From: Ligustrum vulgare
Taxonomy: Eukaryota; Streptophyta; Magnoliopsida; Lamiales; Oleaceae
Length of the DNA stretch: 64,000 nt
Assembly: GCA_963555705.1 (NCBI GenBank)
Contig: OY743169.1
Coordinates: 49,280,124 to 49,344,123, forward strand
Reading direction: 5' to 3'
This document shows positions 1 through 11,231 of this stretch, piece by piece (the stretch's first letter is position 1; each line of letters starts with the position of its first letter). The notes under the pieces were generated by a model, which had not been told where the DNA came from, did not search any database, and saw only the letters and a program-made list of their open reading frames with translations. Both the position numbers and the translations under genes were made by a program.

Positions 1-907
1 GAATCTCGTCGAACAACGCGGAATAACGAAATTAAAACCTCGGAAAGATCTAGATCAGATTTAAACACGAAATTAAAATATTGGAAAGATAAAATTGATG
101 ATAGGACCTTGACCCAAGATTCACGGAGCAAGAAATTGACGATGCGGAATCGAGATCCAAGGTTTTCGAAACACCACAAGGACTTGTCAATTTCCTTGAT
201 AAAATTCTAAATTGGAAACGCCACAAATATTCTCGCGAATATTTGATAAGTTCAACGCCACAAATATTTCACAATATTTGATAAGTTGGATTTGTTCTCG
301 AAGAACACAAAAGGGACTCCTCAACCTTTTAATTGGAGAAAATTCTCTCAACTTTATTAATCTCGAAACTCAAACTAAACTAAACTGTTTTTTACAATGA
401 ATTGAAATGAATATATATAACCAAAATAACCTAGTTGCTAATTTACTCAAAATATAATTCTAATTAAACTAGAATACTAAACTAGGCAAACAATTAATTA
501 AAAACGGAAAAATAATCAAAAATCCCCTAAAATCCGGAAAACCGCAATTACGGCCGTGATGAACACTTTTACGGCCGTAAATGACTTTCTGCTTAAGATT
601 TACGGCCGTGACCATATTTCTTACGACCGTAAATATGAAATTGTGCAATTCTTCATCTAAACCCGAGGCGGAGTTACGGCCGTGATAATAACATTTACGA
701 CCGTGATTATAAGAGTTACGGCCGTGACAGATCTTTGTTACGGCCGTAATGACCTTTCTGCCCAAAAAACTTCAATCACTCGACTAGGCTTGATCCTTTC
801 GCCTTCTCGGCTCAATTCCAACATGGAACTTACTCCGTTTTGCACGTAGATCACCGTCATACCATCGATGTCTCGACTTCGCCCTTCGATGCCTGGTCCG
901 GATCATA
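1..907 (-). mobile_element. Ty3/gypsy-type LTR, minus strand, cut by window start
   Basis: Read on the minus strand, this segment resembles the LTR at 9074-10300. Both have a cluster of ACGGCCGT palindromes followed by several copies of a motif meaning 'aacttatcaaatattgtggcgtt' split over short lines. The likely LTR start on the minus strand is near 907, where GGATCATATA resembles the GGATCACATCA complement of the other LTR's first bases. No host gene is seen. The boundary at 907 is an inference; the family link rests on the shared motifs. Confidence 0.5.
540..760. repeat. Cluster of ACGGCCGT palindromes
   Basis: At least six copies of TTACGGCCGT(A/G)A, some with one mismatch (ACGACCGT), are spaced about 20-50 bp apart. 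Each core is a perfect 8-bp palindrome containing CGGCCG. The same motif clusters at 9225-9390 in the plus-strand LTR, so it is a family property of this LTR rather than chance. Its function is unknown; it could be a binding site or a hairpin series. Confidence 0.8.
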
Positions 908-1369
908 TAGCTGGGGTGCATTTCTTCATGTTTATCAAAAACTCAATTCACTCACTTCGGGATTCCATAGATCTGGTGTTGTTCTAGATCGAAGAAGAAT
1001 GGGGTGTTTGGTCTGGTGCTTGTGTGTTGAGGTGGAAATCCGAAGTGTAGTTGAAATCTGGGGTGATTCTTGTGGTATATTGATGGTGATAGGTTGATGC
1101 ATCGGTGTGTTGATGGCGATGTGTGTTCCGTTGAGGCTTTGGTGGTTGGTGCAGTCTGTTGATTGTAATGGTGGTGCCGGCGCTGGCGTCGGAGGTGGTG
1201 GCGGCAGTAACGGGGTTAATGACGGGAGTGGGGATCTGGTTCAAATTTCTCTTGTTGATGGCTGTATTGGTTTGGGGATTTTAGGTGTGGGGATGGGGGG
1301 TAGTGGGGGTTGGAGTAGAGACATGGGTGGGGTAGGGTAAGTTGGGGGGTTTGGGGGTGGGTCATATAT
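908..1369. other. No recognisable gene; increasingly G/T-rich
   Basis: This stretch contains open frames on both strands, but they are biased in composition (glycine-rich on one strand, threonine/histidine-rich on the other) and resemble no protein family I know. It leads into the G/T-rich arrays to the right and probably belongs to the same low-complexity domain. Confidence 0.5.
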
Positions 1370-2350
1370 TGTGATCAATTATAAGTGATTGTGACTAATT
1401 ATTAAGTAAATGAGACCAAAATATTTGACTAACTGTGACCGATCGAATTATGACTTTATGTGACCTTGTGTGCCTTTGTGTGACTGGTCTGCGACTCTGT
1501 GCAACGAACTATGACCTTGTGTAACCAAATCGTGACTTTGAGTGACCGACTGTGAACCTGCTAGTGGGGTAAATTTTATAACTAAATTTGTAATTGTGAC
1601 CGAACTGTGACTTTGTGTGACCAATTATGACCTAACTGCGACCTCGTTTGATCTAACTGCGACTTTGTGCGATCAAACGATGACCTTGCGTGACCAACTG
1701 TGACTTTAGGGGTGGGTGGGGCTTTACAACTAAATTTTTAATTGTGACATTATGTAACAAATTGTGACTTTATTTGACCAGCTGTGACTTTGCATGTGGG
1801 GTGAGGTGAGGTGGGGTGGATAGGGTTAGGTGAACTTTGCAATTAAATTTGTAATTGTGACCGAATAGTGATTTTGTATGACCAATTGTGACCTACCTGT
1901 GACCAGACTGTGATCTCATGTGACTTCATGTGATTGATCTATGATTGGAATGTGACCTCATGTGACTAGACTGTGATCTCATATGACCTAACTGTGACTT
2001 TGTGTGATTGAACTGTGATCAACTGGGACTTTTGTGTGACCAAACTGTGACCTTGTGTGATCAATTGTGAGTTCGTGTGACCAACTATGACTTTGGAAGT
2101 GGGGTGAGGTTTTGTAACTTAATTTGTAATTTTGACTTTGTGTGACTAGCTGTGACTTGACATGAGGGGTGGGTGGGGTCATTTTTGCAACTGAATTTTT
2201 AATTATGACCGAATTTTGAATTTGTTTGACCAATTGTAACTTTGCATGTGGGATGTAGTTATGTTGGTGGTGTGGGGTCGAGGTGAAATTTGTAATTAAA
2301 TTTGTAATTGTGATTTTGTGATTGAAACATGACTTATGTGACCAATTGTG
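1370..2350. repeat. Degenerate TGTGAC-based minisatellite
   Basis: Dozens of copies of TGTGACC or TGTGACT occur at irregular 8-25 bp spacing, in longer phrases such as 'tgtgaccaactgtgactttg'. A higher-order unit is also visible: 'gtaattgtgaccgaa' preceded by 'aactaaattt' recurs near 1575, 1720, 1840, 2110, 2185 and 2290, each time just after a GGGGTGGGG-like run. All copies keep the same orientation, so the plus strand is strongly G/T-rich and C/A-poor. Confidence 0.8.
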
Positions 2351-2359
2351 ACTTTGCGG

Positions 2360-3895
2360 CTGATATCGGGTGGGGTGGGGTGAAAAACATCGGGACAAAA
2401 AAAATCATTTTTGGGGGGGATGGGGTCGGTTGGTTGGTTAGGTGGGTGGCGGGTAGGGGTGGGGGAGGAGTGGGTGGGGGTAGGGTCTGGGTGCGTAGAA
2501 GAAAAAAATCATTTTTGGGTAGAGTCGGTTTGTTCGGTGGGTGGCTGGGTAGGGTGGAGTGTGAAAAATTAGAAGAAGAAAATTCATTTTTTTGGATGAA
2601 GTTGGAAGGGGTGGGGTTAGTGGGTGACGGGTGTAGGGTCGGGACGGGGTGTGAAAAAGTAGGAAAAAAATCATTTTAGGGTGGGGTGGGTAGTGGTGGG
2701 GTTAGTGGGTGACTGGTGTAGGGTCGGGACGAAGTGTGGAAGAGTAGAAAAAAATCATTTTTGGGTGGGATCAGTTGGTTTGGTGGGGGCGGAGCGAGGT
2801 GGGTGGGAGTGTGGAGAATTGAAGAAAAAAATCATTTTTGTGTGGGTGGGTATGGTGGGGTGGGTGCAAGGGTAGGGTCTAGGGTGAGGTGTGGAAAAGT
2901 AGAAAAAAAATCATTTTTGGTGGGGTGGGGTCGATTGGTTGGGTGGGTGGCAGGTAGGGTTGGGGCCGGTGGGGTGGGGCTAGGGTGGGGTTGAGATAGG
3001 GTGGTTGGGGTGAAGTGTGAAAAAATAGAAGAAAAATCATTTTAGGATGTGGTATGGTGGGTGACGGGGTGCGCTGGGATGGGGTGGGGCAGTTGGGGGG
3101 AAGTGTTAAAAAATAGAAGAAAAATCATTTTTGGGTGGGGTGGGGGTAAAAAATAAAAGACAAATCATTTTTGGATGGGGTAGGGTGGGGTGGGTAGGTA
3201 GGTAGGATGGGGTGGGTGGGGGTAGGGTGGGGGTGGGTGGGTGGCGAGGTAGGGTCAGGATGGGGTGGGGTGGGTGAGTGTGTGAAAAATTAGAAGAAAA
3301 AAATTAATTTTGAGTGTTGTGGGGTGGGGTGGGGATGGGTTGGGGGTAAGGTCTAGACATGTTGTGAAAAAGTAGTAGAAAAAAATCATTTTGGATGAGA
3401 TGTGGTAGGGTAGGGTCTGGGGTGAGGTTGGTGGGAGAGTGGAAAATTAGAAGAAAAAAAATTAATTTGGGGTCGGGTGGTTGGGGTTGGGGTAGGATAG
3501 GGTACGATTTAGGCGAGTTGTGAAAAAGTAGTATAAAAAAATCATTTTGGGTGAGATGGGGGTGGGGGTGGGAATAGGGGTGGGTGGTTCGTTGGTTTGG
3601 GTTTGGGGAGGAGTGGGTGGGTTTTGGACGGGGGGTTGGGTGGGTGAGATGAGAAAAAATAGAAGTAAAATCATTCTTGTGGTGTGGTGTGGTGTGGTGG
3701 GGTGGGGGTGAGTTGGGGGTGGGTGGGGGAGGGTGGGTGGGTTGGTGGGGGAGGGTGGGTAAGGTGGTGTCGGGGAGGGGGTAATTGTGGAAAAATAGAA
3801 GGAAAAAAGTTATTTTTTGAGTTGAGGTGAGGTGGGTCGGGTGCGGTGGGTAAATTGCCTGGGTGGGGTGGGGTGAGTGCGGGGTTGGGTTGGGA
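2360..3895. repeat. G-rich tandem array with an A/T core (about 80-bp unit)
   Basis: The unit alternates a G/T-rich arm (GGGTGGGGTGGG and variants) with an A-rich core, 'gtgaaaaagtagaaga' followed by 'aaaaatcatttttggg'. The core recurs about 16 times, near 2403, 2508, 2586, 2669, 2753, 2830, 2910, 3037, 3125, 3163, 3303, 3386, 3462, 3541, 3671 and 3810. Most intervals are 76-88 bp; some are 105-140 bp, as if a core or half-unit had been lost. Open frames here are translations of the repeat, not genes. The G runs fit G-quadruplex patterns on the plus strand. Confidence 0.85.
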
Positions 3896-4704
3896 TGGAG
3901 TGGTTGTGGATTAGATATTGTTTTGATTTTATTATGTAATATTATATGAGTTTTAATTTAATATATAAATGATAATTATTATAATATTATATTAATTAAT
4001 TATATAATTAACACCTGATTTTTAAAAAAAAATCTTAAGTTTGTTATGTTTAAAAAGTGAAAGTTTTAGTTGTATAGTTTTGTACTTTTCTTTAATTATA
4101 ATTTACATAATGAGTATAATATTGATATATAATTATCTTTATATCAATAATTAAATATTTGATCCAAAATAAATTTGTCGAATTTAAATCTTAATTAATT
4201 AAGAATCTTGACTCAAAAAAATTAATTATTCAATACCAAATATTTCTTTTAATTTCCTAATGCTGCAACTGCAACGTGTCCATTGATGGCTGAGGAAACA
4301 TTTTCTATTTAATATAGTTAAGATTTGCTTTGGATTTAATATAGTTAAGATTTGTTTTGGATTTGGATACAACAGCAGAGAGGTCTATTTATAATTGGAT
4401 TTCATTTTTCCCCACGTACAATTATTCAACTGGATTAGGATTTGTAGTTTCAATTTTCACTATTTATACTTCCACAAATCCTCAATTTGTCACAGAAATT
4501 ACTTTTAGCAGAAAACAATTTATGTTAGGCAGTACATAAATTTCTATCGTAGTGATTTTTAAATATTTTTAATATTGCCAAAAAGTCAGATGAATCACCA
4601 CAAAAAAATTCTTTCTCCACACAAGTTCACAGAGAAATTTATTAGAGGGAGCAGTTGATTTTAAGTGATTGAATTCTAAATTCTCATGATGTCAATATAT
4701 TTTC
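3896..4704. other. AT-rich spacer, no gene seen
   Basis: Composition switches abruptly from G-rich to AT-rich at about 3910. The only structure noted is a 27-bp unit repeated twice in tandem at 4307-4333 and 4334-4360 (TTAATATAGTTAAGATTTG core, one mismatch). The open frame at 4357-4539 has no recognisable motif. Confidence 0.5.
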
Positions 4705-5864
4705 TGTAACGCCTCGATTTTTCGCAAATATTTATAAATAACTCGATTTTCTTCACATGAATGCGAAAGCCTAAAACAACAAATACTTCTTTAATTTTAT
4801 AATTAAATAGTATTCATACACATGTCAAACCGAAATTGAAAGTTTTTCCCAATAAATCCATAATAACTTAAATTAATAACATAAACATGTCTTGCACAAT
4901 AATTAAAACTGAAATTGGAAACTTAATACTTTAATTTATTCAATTCATTTCGCGACTACATCACCATTCCACCGCAAATCCAATTGACCTGAATAGATCT
5001 ATAAAACTTTAAATTTAGAGTAAATATTTAAAAATACCCAATAAGAAACATGTCAATTCCAATTCAACATAATATAAATATATAGTACATTCAATAAAAA
5101 AATATTTTCATGTTTAGGGTTGCTGACCGCGAAAACAATTAGCTCAAGAAATTACTTAAGAATCACCCCTCGATCCCGAAGGACTTAATATCGATCCCAA
5201 AGGATTTAATTTTAAATCAACCCGAAGGCCTTTAGGCATTAAAAATAACAATATATCAACATCATGGATAATTTTGAATTTAACCACTTGCACATAATAT
5301 ATCTTACATCAATAGATCATATGATTTAATGCAAACAAATCAAATGTTAAGGCCCCGTTCTCTTTGCTGTTTTGAGCCCGTTTTGAGTTTTCGATTTTTG
5401 GAAATACCGAAAACGCGTTCACTTTGCCCATTTTCAGAAACGCGTTTTCCAAAACACCAAAAAAAATACAAAGGAAACTCAAAACGATTTTATTGCGTTT
5501 TGGATATTTTGTGTTAAAAAGTCCAAAATGACCAAAACGCGCGTTTTGAATTTTTTTTTTAATGTGAGATACTTCCTTCACTTGAAATTCTTATATTATT
5601 TTGTCATTATATATAGATCCATGTTAGTTTTTTTTTTTTTTTTTTTTTTGTAAATTATTTTTATTTTTACTTTTTGTAAAAGTGAGACACTTCCTTCATT
5701 TGAAGTTTTTATGTTATTTTGTCATTATATATAGATCAATGTTAAGTTTTTTTTCTTGTAATTTTTTTTTTTTGTAAAAGTAAGACACTTCATTCATTTG
5801 AAGTTCTTATATTATTTTGCTATTATATAGATCCATGTTAATATTTTTTTTTTGTAATTTTTTA

Positions 5865-5903
<39 letters not shown>

Positions 5904-7010
5904 TTTTTTTTTTTTTTTTTTTTTTGTAAATGTGAGACACTTCCTTCAATTGAAATTCTTTTATTATTTTGCCATTATATATAGATCCATGTTAAGATTT
6001 TATTGGTATGGAGTTAAATTTTTGTTTAGCTGAAACAATATTAATGATGAATTTATTGACATAGAGAACTAACTGATTTATTAGCATTAAAATTAATGTA
6101 ATTCAACAAATCAACCATTTTTTACATATAAAATATCACAAAATAAATATATAAAAAAATTATAAAATAAACACATTTTTCAGTTTTCTATTTTTGAAAA
6201 CAGTTTTTCAAAATCACAAAGAGAACATGTTTTCAGTAATTCCAAAACAAATAACCAAAATTCAAAACTCAAAATCCAAAATCGAAATACAAAGAGAAGA
6301 CCCCTAAATTTTCCTAACAAGTTTCTCTCTCTGCCTTGCAAACGAGAATTATGATAGAAAGTATATTTTGTATGGTAATCTGTCTGACTATTTGACAGTA
6401 TTTATAGATGAAATCATGGTACACAATTTGAGTTTTAATGTAGTTAGGGTTTAAAAAGCAGTATACAGCATAGAGAGAGACCCTAAAGAATTTGATTTCC
6501 TAATATTGAAACGTATTTAAAACCAATTGAAAAAGGATAAGGTGTGAATAGGATTTAGACTTCTCAATTTTGCAAATTTGAGTATCACACGTCAACTAAA
6601 AAGATTAAGATTTTTATCTAAACTTGTATTCATTTAATAAAATATAAGTTGACGTGATTTTATCCAAAACAACTTTTTTTTTTTTGGGACAAGACTTCCA
6701 ATAAATTACTATCAACAAAACGAGCCTAATATTGATATACTAATATCATTCTATTAAAAAATTACTTAACCAAAAAAGATTTGTCGTCAAAACACTTTTA
6801 ATTGACATCGGATATATATTTTCAAAGCCCAATGGCTACCACCGAAAGTGTGCTAAGTTAGCTAAAATGGAATGTTTTAATTGAATTAAGAAAGACGGAA
6901 ATCTTCTGTTTCCTACCTACTTTAGTCATTCGACTTCTCAAAATTGTTAAAAGACATTAATAATAAAATCGTTAACTAAATATGTTCTACAAAAATTTCG
7001 GGGTGTTACA
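4705..7010 (+). mobile_element. Gypsy-type LTR interrupted by a MITE
   Basis: The segment starts TGTAACGCCTCG and ends CGGGGTGTTACA, the inverted TGTAAC...GTTACA ends common in plant Ty3/gypsy LTRs. Subtracting the inserted MITE and its duplication leaves about 1.35 kb, a normal LTR length. No primer-binding site follows; the sequence runs straight into gag-like coding at 7011, and no 5-bp target duplication is visible. It is therefore either an LTR joined to internal sequence by deletion, or a solo LTR inserted into another element's gag. Confidence 0.6.
5351..6304. mobile_element. 954-bp PIF/Harbinger (Tourist-like) MITE
   Basis: The ends are imperfect inverted repeats: GGCCCCGTTCTCTTTG at the left, and the complement of the right end is GGGGTCTTCTCTTTG. 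The element is flanked by TAA on both sides (5348-5350 and 6305-6307), the 3-bp duplication expected of PIF/Harbinger elements. It has no coding capacity. Inside it, a block of about 60 bp containing AGACACTTC and ATAGATCCATGTTAA recurs four times (near 5563, 5681, 5779 and 5932), separated by poly-T and (TTA)n tracts. It sits inside the LTR 4705-7010 and is therefore younger than it. Confidence 0.8.
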
Positions 7011-8640
7011 AAAGGTGAAATCAGGTGTAACAGAGTTCACTGATTATGCAATCATTTGGTGGGATCAATTGGTGATGGGTAGGAGAAAGAACTATGAGAG
7101 GCTCGTGGAGACTTGGGGTGAGTTGAAGGCGATTATGAGAAAGAGATTTATTCCAAATCACTACTATAAGGACATCTAACAAAGACCACAAGTTCTTTCG
7201 CAGGGATCTAGGAGTGTAGAGGATTATCATAAAGATATGAAGGTCGCGATGATTAGGGTTAACGCTGTGAAGGATATGGAAGCTATTATGACCAGCTTTT
7301 TGAGAAAGTTGAATAGGGATATAGCTAATGATATTGAGCTACGACATTAAATGGAGTTGGAGGAGATAGTGCAAATGGCTATGAAAGTTGAACGACAGTT
7401 GAAACAAAAGAAGGCAGCAAGACATTCTTCGGGATCTTATCCTTTTTTACAACCAAAAAGGAAGCCAATGAAGATCTTATCTTAAAGGAGAAGCTCAAAC
7501 CACCTAAGGGGAGAGAGGATCAAACCTGAAAGGGTAAACATATTTTTGACTCTCAACTTATTAGGGATAGAAATATTAAATATTTTCAATGTTTGGGTTC
7601 TGGACACATTGGTTCAAAATTTCCAAATAAAAAGATGATGGTTATGCATAATGGGGGAGGTTGTGCCTAAGTATGAACATGAAGGATTGCCTAAGTTAGA
7701 GGATGCTGGTGATGGTGAGGGAATATAATATGATGTGGTTGAGTCTCTTGTTACTAGGCGTGTACTTAGTACTATGATTACGACGGATGAGTGGATGAAT
7801 AGAGGGACAACAATTTTCATAGTAGGTGCTTATAAGTGAATAACAAAGTATGTAGTATGCCTGTTAATGGGGGAAGTTGCACCTGTGTAGCTAGTAATAC
7901 CTTAGTAAAGACACCGTGATTACCTTTAATGAAACATCCTAGACCTTATAAGTTACAGTGGTTGACTGAATCTAGGGAGATTAAGGTGAACAAACAAGTT
8001 ATGATGAGTTTTATTATTGGTAGGTACAATAATGATGAAGCTTGTGATGTGGTACCTATGGATGTTGGGCATATATTGTTTGGGAGATAATGGAAACATG
8101 ATAAGGTGATGGTACATGATGGATTTACAAATCGTTACAGCTTTGTGAAGAATGGGAAATTTTTTACTCTTGCTCAATTGTCATCAATGCAGGTCCATGA
8201 TGATCAATTGAATTTGAAGAGTGGGTTTGAGGGAAAAAATAAGAAAGTTGAAGTCACGACCTCAGAAAAAGAGATGTAGAGAAAAAAAATGTTGAGGTCC
8301 AAACCTTAGAAATAAGGAGAGAATGTGTGGAAAAAGAAAAAGAAAAGAGAGACCACCAAAAAAATTAGTTTCATTGCACGTAGGTTGATGTACAAGGATT
8401 CTTTCCTTGCACTTTGCCACACTAATAAACTCCTCCCTAGTTTAGATAATTCTATTTTGAAAGTACTCAAGTCAGCTTCTATACTTAAAATTGGGAGGAA
8501 CTTTAATAGGAAGAATTCATAGTGCAGAAATTCGAAGGAAAGCACGAAGTATAAACAAGTTCCACAAGCCAATAAAAGAAATAAAAACATAACTATGTGA
8601 TTAGGTGCTAATTCAAGGTTGAATCATTTTCAATAGAGAG
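7011..8640 (+). pseudogene. Ty3/gypsy gag-protease remnant
   Basis: The plus-strand translation, with several stops and frameshifts, gives a typical plant gypsy Gag. It has WWDQL, a WGELKAIMRKRFIP segment (about 7050-7160), a VEDYHKDM segment near 7215, and a damaged zinc knuckle, CFQC...GHI...K, at about 7585-7640 in which the last Cys is lost. Next comes a retropepsin-like region at about 7845-8180 containing CDVVPMDVGHILFGR and the following HDGFTNRYSF. A charged K/E-rich linker follows at 8215-8515. Reverse transcriptase, RNase H and integrase are missing, so this is an internally deleted element. It cannot make a complete polyprotein. Confidence 0.8.
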
Positions 8641-9073
8641 GAGATAATGTGATCCAAGGTAGGACAATGAAGAAGAGATCAAACTACAAAGAACAAAGGC
8701 TCAAGCACTACTTCAGTGGCTCCGAAGATCAAGCAAGATGTGATAAAAGAAGGTCCAAAACAAGTGTAAATGGGTGGGAATCAAAATTCAAGTCACAGGA
8801 GAAAATTAGAAGAACCAGCTAAAAGGTCCTCCAAGCGATTGCTTGGAGGTATTTAAGGGGCGATCGCCCAAGTCATGTTTGCAAAGGCAGCGCTATAGCA
8901 AACAACCAAGCGATTGCGAGCCTCATAACACGAGTGCTTGTTTGTTCTAGAACTAAGGTTTTGGGATTTTTGAGTTATTTTCCATTTTCAATTATTCTAT
9001 TTCCATTTTTTGACTCATATTGTGGCCACACAAACTTATGATTCGGAACGAATCATCTAAAAGGAAGAGGGGA
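8641..9073 (+). mobile_element. Duplicated polypurine tract/LTR-start segment with palindromes
   Basis: GAGAGGAGATAATGTGATCC at about 8635-8655 and GAGGGGATGATGTGATCC at about 9067-9084 are two versions of the same polypurine tract plus LTR start, about 430 bp apart. The intervening sequence therefore looks like the first part of a related LTR followed by a second internal-end/LTR junction. Within it, 8828-8849 is a perfect hairpin (CCTCCAAGC, loop GATT, GCTTGGAGG) and 8858-8869 is the perfect palindrome GGGCGATCGCCC. No gene is present. Confidence 0.55.
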
Positions 9074-10300
9074 TGATGTGATCCGGAAAAGACGTCAAAA
9101 ATGAGAAATCAAGATACGGGTAATTCAACAATATTCTACATGGAAAAATGAACAAGTTTCATGTTGGGCTTGAGTCAAGATTCAATTCACGTCAAAGAAT
9201 CAAAAATCAAGGTAGAAGGGCTTTTACGGCCGTAACTTCCATAATTACGGCCGTAAAATTATCAGCGCACAATTTGGGCAGAACAGCGTTTACGGCCGTA
9301 ACATCAATCTTCACGGTCGTAACTAATATTGAAACATTTTGATCCGAGAAGGACTTACGGCCGTAAGTCCGACTTTTATGGTCGTAAGAGGCACGAATCA
9401 GATTTACGAGATTTTAGTATTTCAGTTGATTTGTATTTCCTTTATTGGTTTTTTATTCTTTTTCCAATTTTTTTTAATTTTGGTAATTTTAGTTATTTTA
9501 GCTATTTTAGCTTAATTAGAATTCTATTCAGAGTCAGTTAGCGACTAGGGTTTATTTTGCCTATTTATATGCTTTTCCATTGAATGTAAAAAAAAGATTT
9601 CGATAAATAAAATTATTGAGTGTTTTTACTCTCTCTAAAGGTGAGGATTTTACCTTTAAATATCGAACTTATCAAGATTCAAATATTGTGGCGTTCAACA
9701 AATCGAACTTATCAAAGGCGTGGACATCCTTTGTGGCGTTCAAACCATTACGGTTCTTGTTTCTGCATCGTAACGGGTCTTGGGTTTAATATACCCATGG
9801 TTCTTACGTCGTGAGGCTCGGGTTGTAGTGTTCTCGTCCGTTCCAACCTGGATTCGGAACTTTCCAAGCGTAATTCCGCAAGCTACAATACGGACCCCCT
9901 CTCGGGCTCATCACAAACTATACTTCACTTTCTCTTTATATTTAAGTTATTTATTTCATTGTGAGACATTAAGTTTAATTATTGGGAGAGATTTATATAA
10001 AAAAGGTGAGGCTTCCCTTTCCATTATTCTTCATTAAAATTTTCAAAAACTTATTAAAGATTTGATCTTTATGGCGTTAGACATAGAACTTATCAAAGGA
10101 CTATGCACCCTTTGTGGTTTTGGATAATCTTAATTCTAGTTTCCGCTTCGTAACGGGTTTAAGATTTCTATATCTTAAGTTCTTGCATTGTGGGGCTTGA
10201 ATTAAAATCTTATCGTCTATTTTTATTTGAATTTAGAATATTCCAACGTTTCAATCATTACTCCGTGATTTCTTCATGTTTTCCGCAAGGAATCACATCA
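9074..10300 (+). mobile_element. Gypsy LTR (1227 bp), plus strand
   Basis: It begins TGATGTGATCC and ends GGAATCACATCA, a matching terminal inverted repeat with the required TG...CA. It is preceded by the purine-rich tract AAAGGAAGAGGGGA, as expected of a 3' LTR. It contains the ACGGCCGT cluster (9225-9390) and then several 'gaacttatcaaa...tgtggcgtt' motifs (about 9660-9730 and 10080-10120). Promoter and polyadenylation sites were not defined. The upstream gag-protease remnant (7011-8640) is probably part of the same family. Confidence 0.75.
9225..9390. repeat. Second cluster of ACGGCCGT palindromes
   Basis: Copies of TTACGGCCGTAA lie near 9225, 9246, 9290 and 9356, with one-base variants (TCACGGTCGTAA, TTATGGTCGTAA) near 9311 and 9376. 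Spacing is 20-45 bp. Matching clusters in two LTR copies of opposite orientation (see 540-760) show the array is ancestral to the family. Confidence 0.8.
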
Positions 10301-11231
10301 CAATTGTTGTAAAAGAACAGATCAAATGGTTCCTTACCAAGAACACAATTAGTTTTTTCAAAACCTTACACATGGAGCACTTTTTATAAAAATTTTGAAA
10401 AGAAAATTAGCGTTTCCAAAATAGAAACCAGAAACACCCAAGGAGGGTCTGATACCACTTGTTGGTCCTCAAATAATCTTTAAAAAACAAACTATCAAAA
10501 TATTTGCGAAAAAGTAAAAGGAATGCGAACACAATGTTTTCACACACTAACTGATTCAGATGTTCATGTGTTCTAAATGCTATTTACCCGTGGAGCATCT
10601 AAAAAGTAGAATTTACTTCAAATTACTAAAAATGAAGTCAAGAAGTTCATGTACAAATGATGAAAGAAATCACAGATTTCTTTGAGTTTTTCTCTCACCT
10701 CAAAAAAGGGTTCACCATAGTAAACCATTCACTCAAACTATGTATACACACTTAATATATCAAAATGCACAGAAGATTATAATGACCCAGAGTACAAACC
10801 CTAGAATCAGAGAGAAAACTGAAACAATTCGCACATACATCACACACTCAAATGAGGGTTAGATGAGCCCTTTAAAGGAACCCAGTAATAAACCACAAGC
10901 CCAACACCCCTTATTTATTCACATGCAAATAGAGATGGCAAAAAAAATCGACTTGCCTCGAACCCGACAGGCCTAGTTCCTAATTGGGCAAAAAACCTCA
11001 ACTCGTCAACCTACATGGTAGGTTTGGGATGGGAAGGGAAAACTCGATTGGGCCAAAACCCGCCCCACCTCGAATCCACCCAACCTGCCCTGAATGATTA
11101 TTTGGACAAAAAATTTTAGGAAAAAGAAGAAAAACGAAGAAGAATTTAAATGGGACGGAAGTTTTGCACCGCCCAGGAATTCGCGGGTCGTAGGGTGGGT
11201 TTGAGTTTGGCTAATTTCTGTGGGGCAAGAA
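10301..11231 (-). mobile_element. 5' end of a minus-strand Ty1/copia element plus low-complexity tail
   Basis: On the minus strand, TGGTATCAGAC (10447-10457) is the initiator-Met tRNA primer-binding site used by most plant copia elements. It lies directly inside an LTR end, ...CCAACA, at 10460. The LTR therefore extends to the right from 10460 and a short leader lies at 10301-10446, cut by the gypsy LTR end. The far LTR boundary is not clear. From about 10930 to 11220 there is a stretch starting GAGATGGCAAAAA with repeated CCCGCC/CCACC phrases, resembling the 5' part of the hAT-type MITE at 56272-56527. Confidence 0.5.

Noticed and set aside
840..1340. Overlapping open frames, one glycine-rich
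   Set aside because: Biased composition at the edge of the G/T-rich arrays, frames on both strands and no known domain; not supported as genes.
2329..2994. Several open frames in the G-rich region
   Set aside because: They are translations of the ~80-bp tandem unit (Gly/Val/Trp-rich) and shift frame with unit length.
1370..3895. Regularly repeated units considered as a CRISPR-like array
   Set aside because: Units are contiguous and degenerate, with no unique spacers; the surroundings are a plant nuclear genome.
8306..8590. Hydrophobic minus-strand frame resembling a membrane protein
   Set aside because: It is the antisense of the K/E-rich gypsy linker on the plus strand, which explains the Phe/Leu-rich product.
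4705..10300. A single intact gypsy element from 4705 to 10300
   Set aside because: The two LTR-like segments differ in ends and sequence (TGTAAC...GTTACA versus TGATGTGATCC...ATCACATCA), so they belong to different families.
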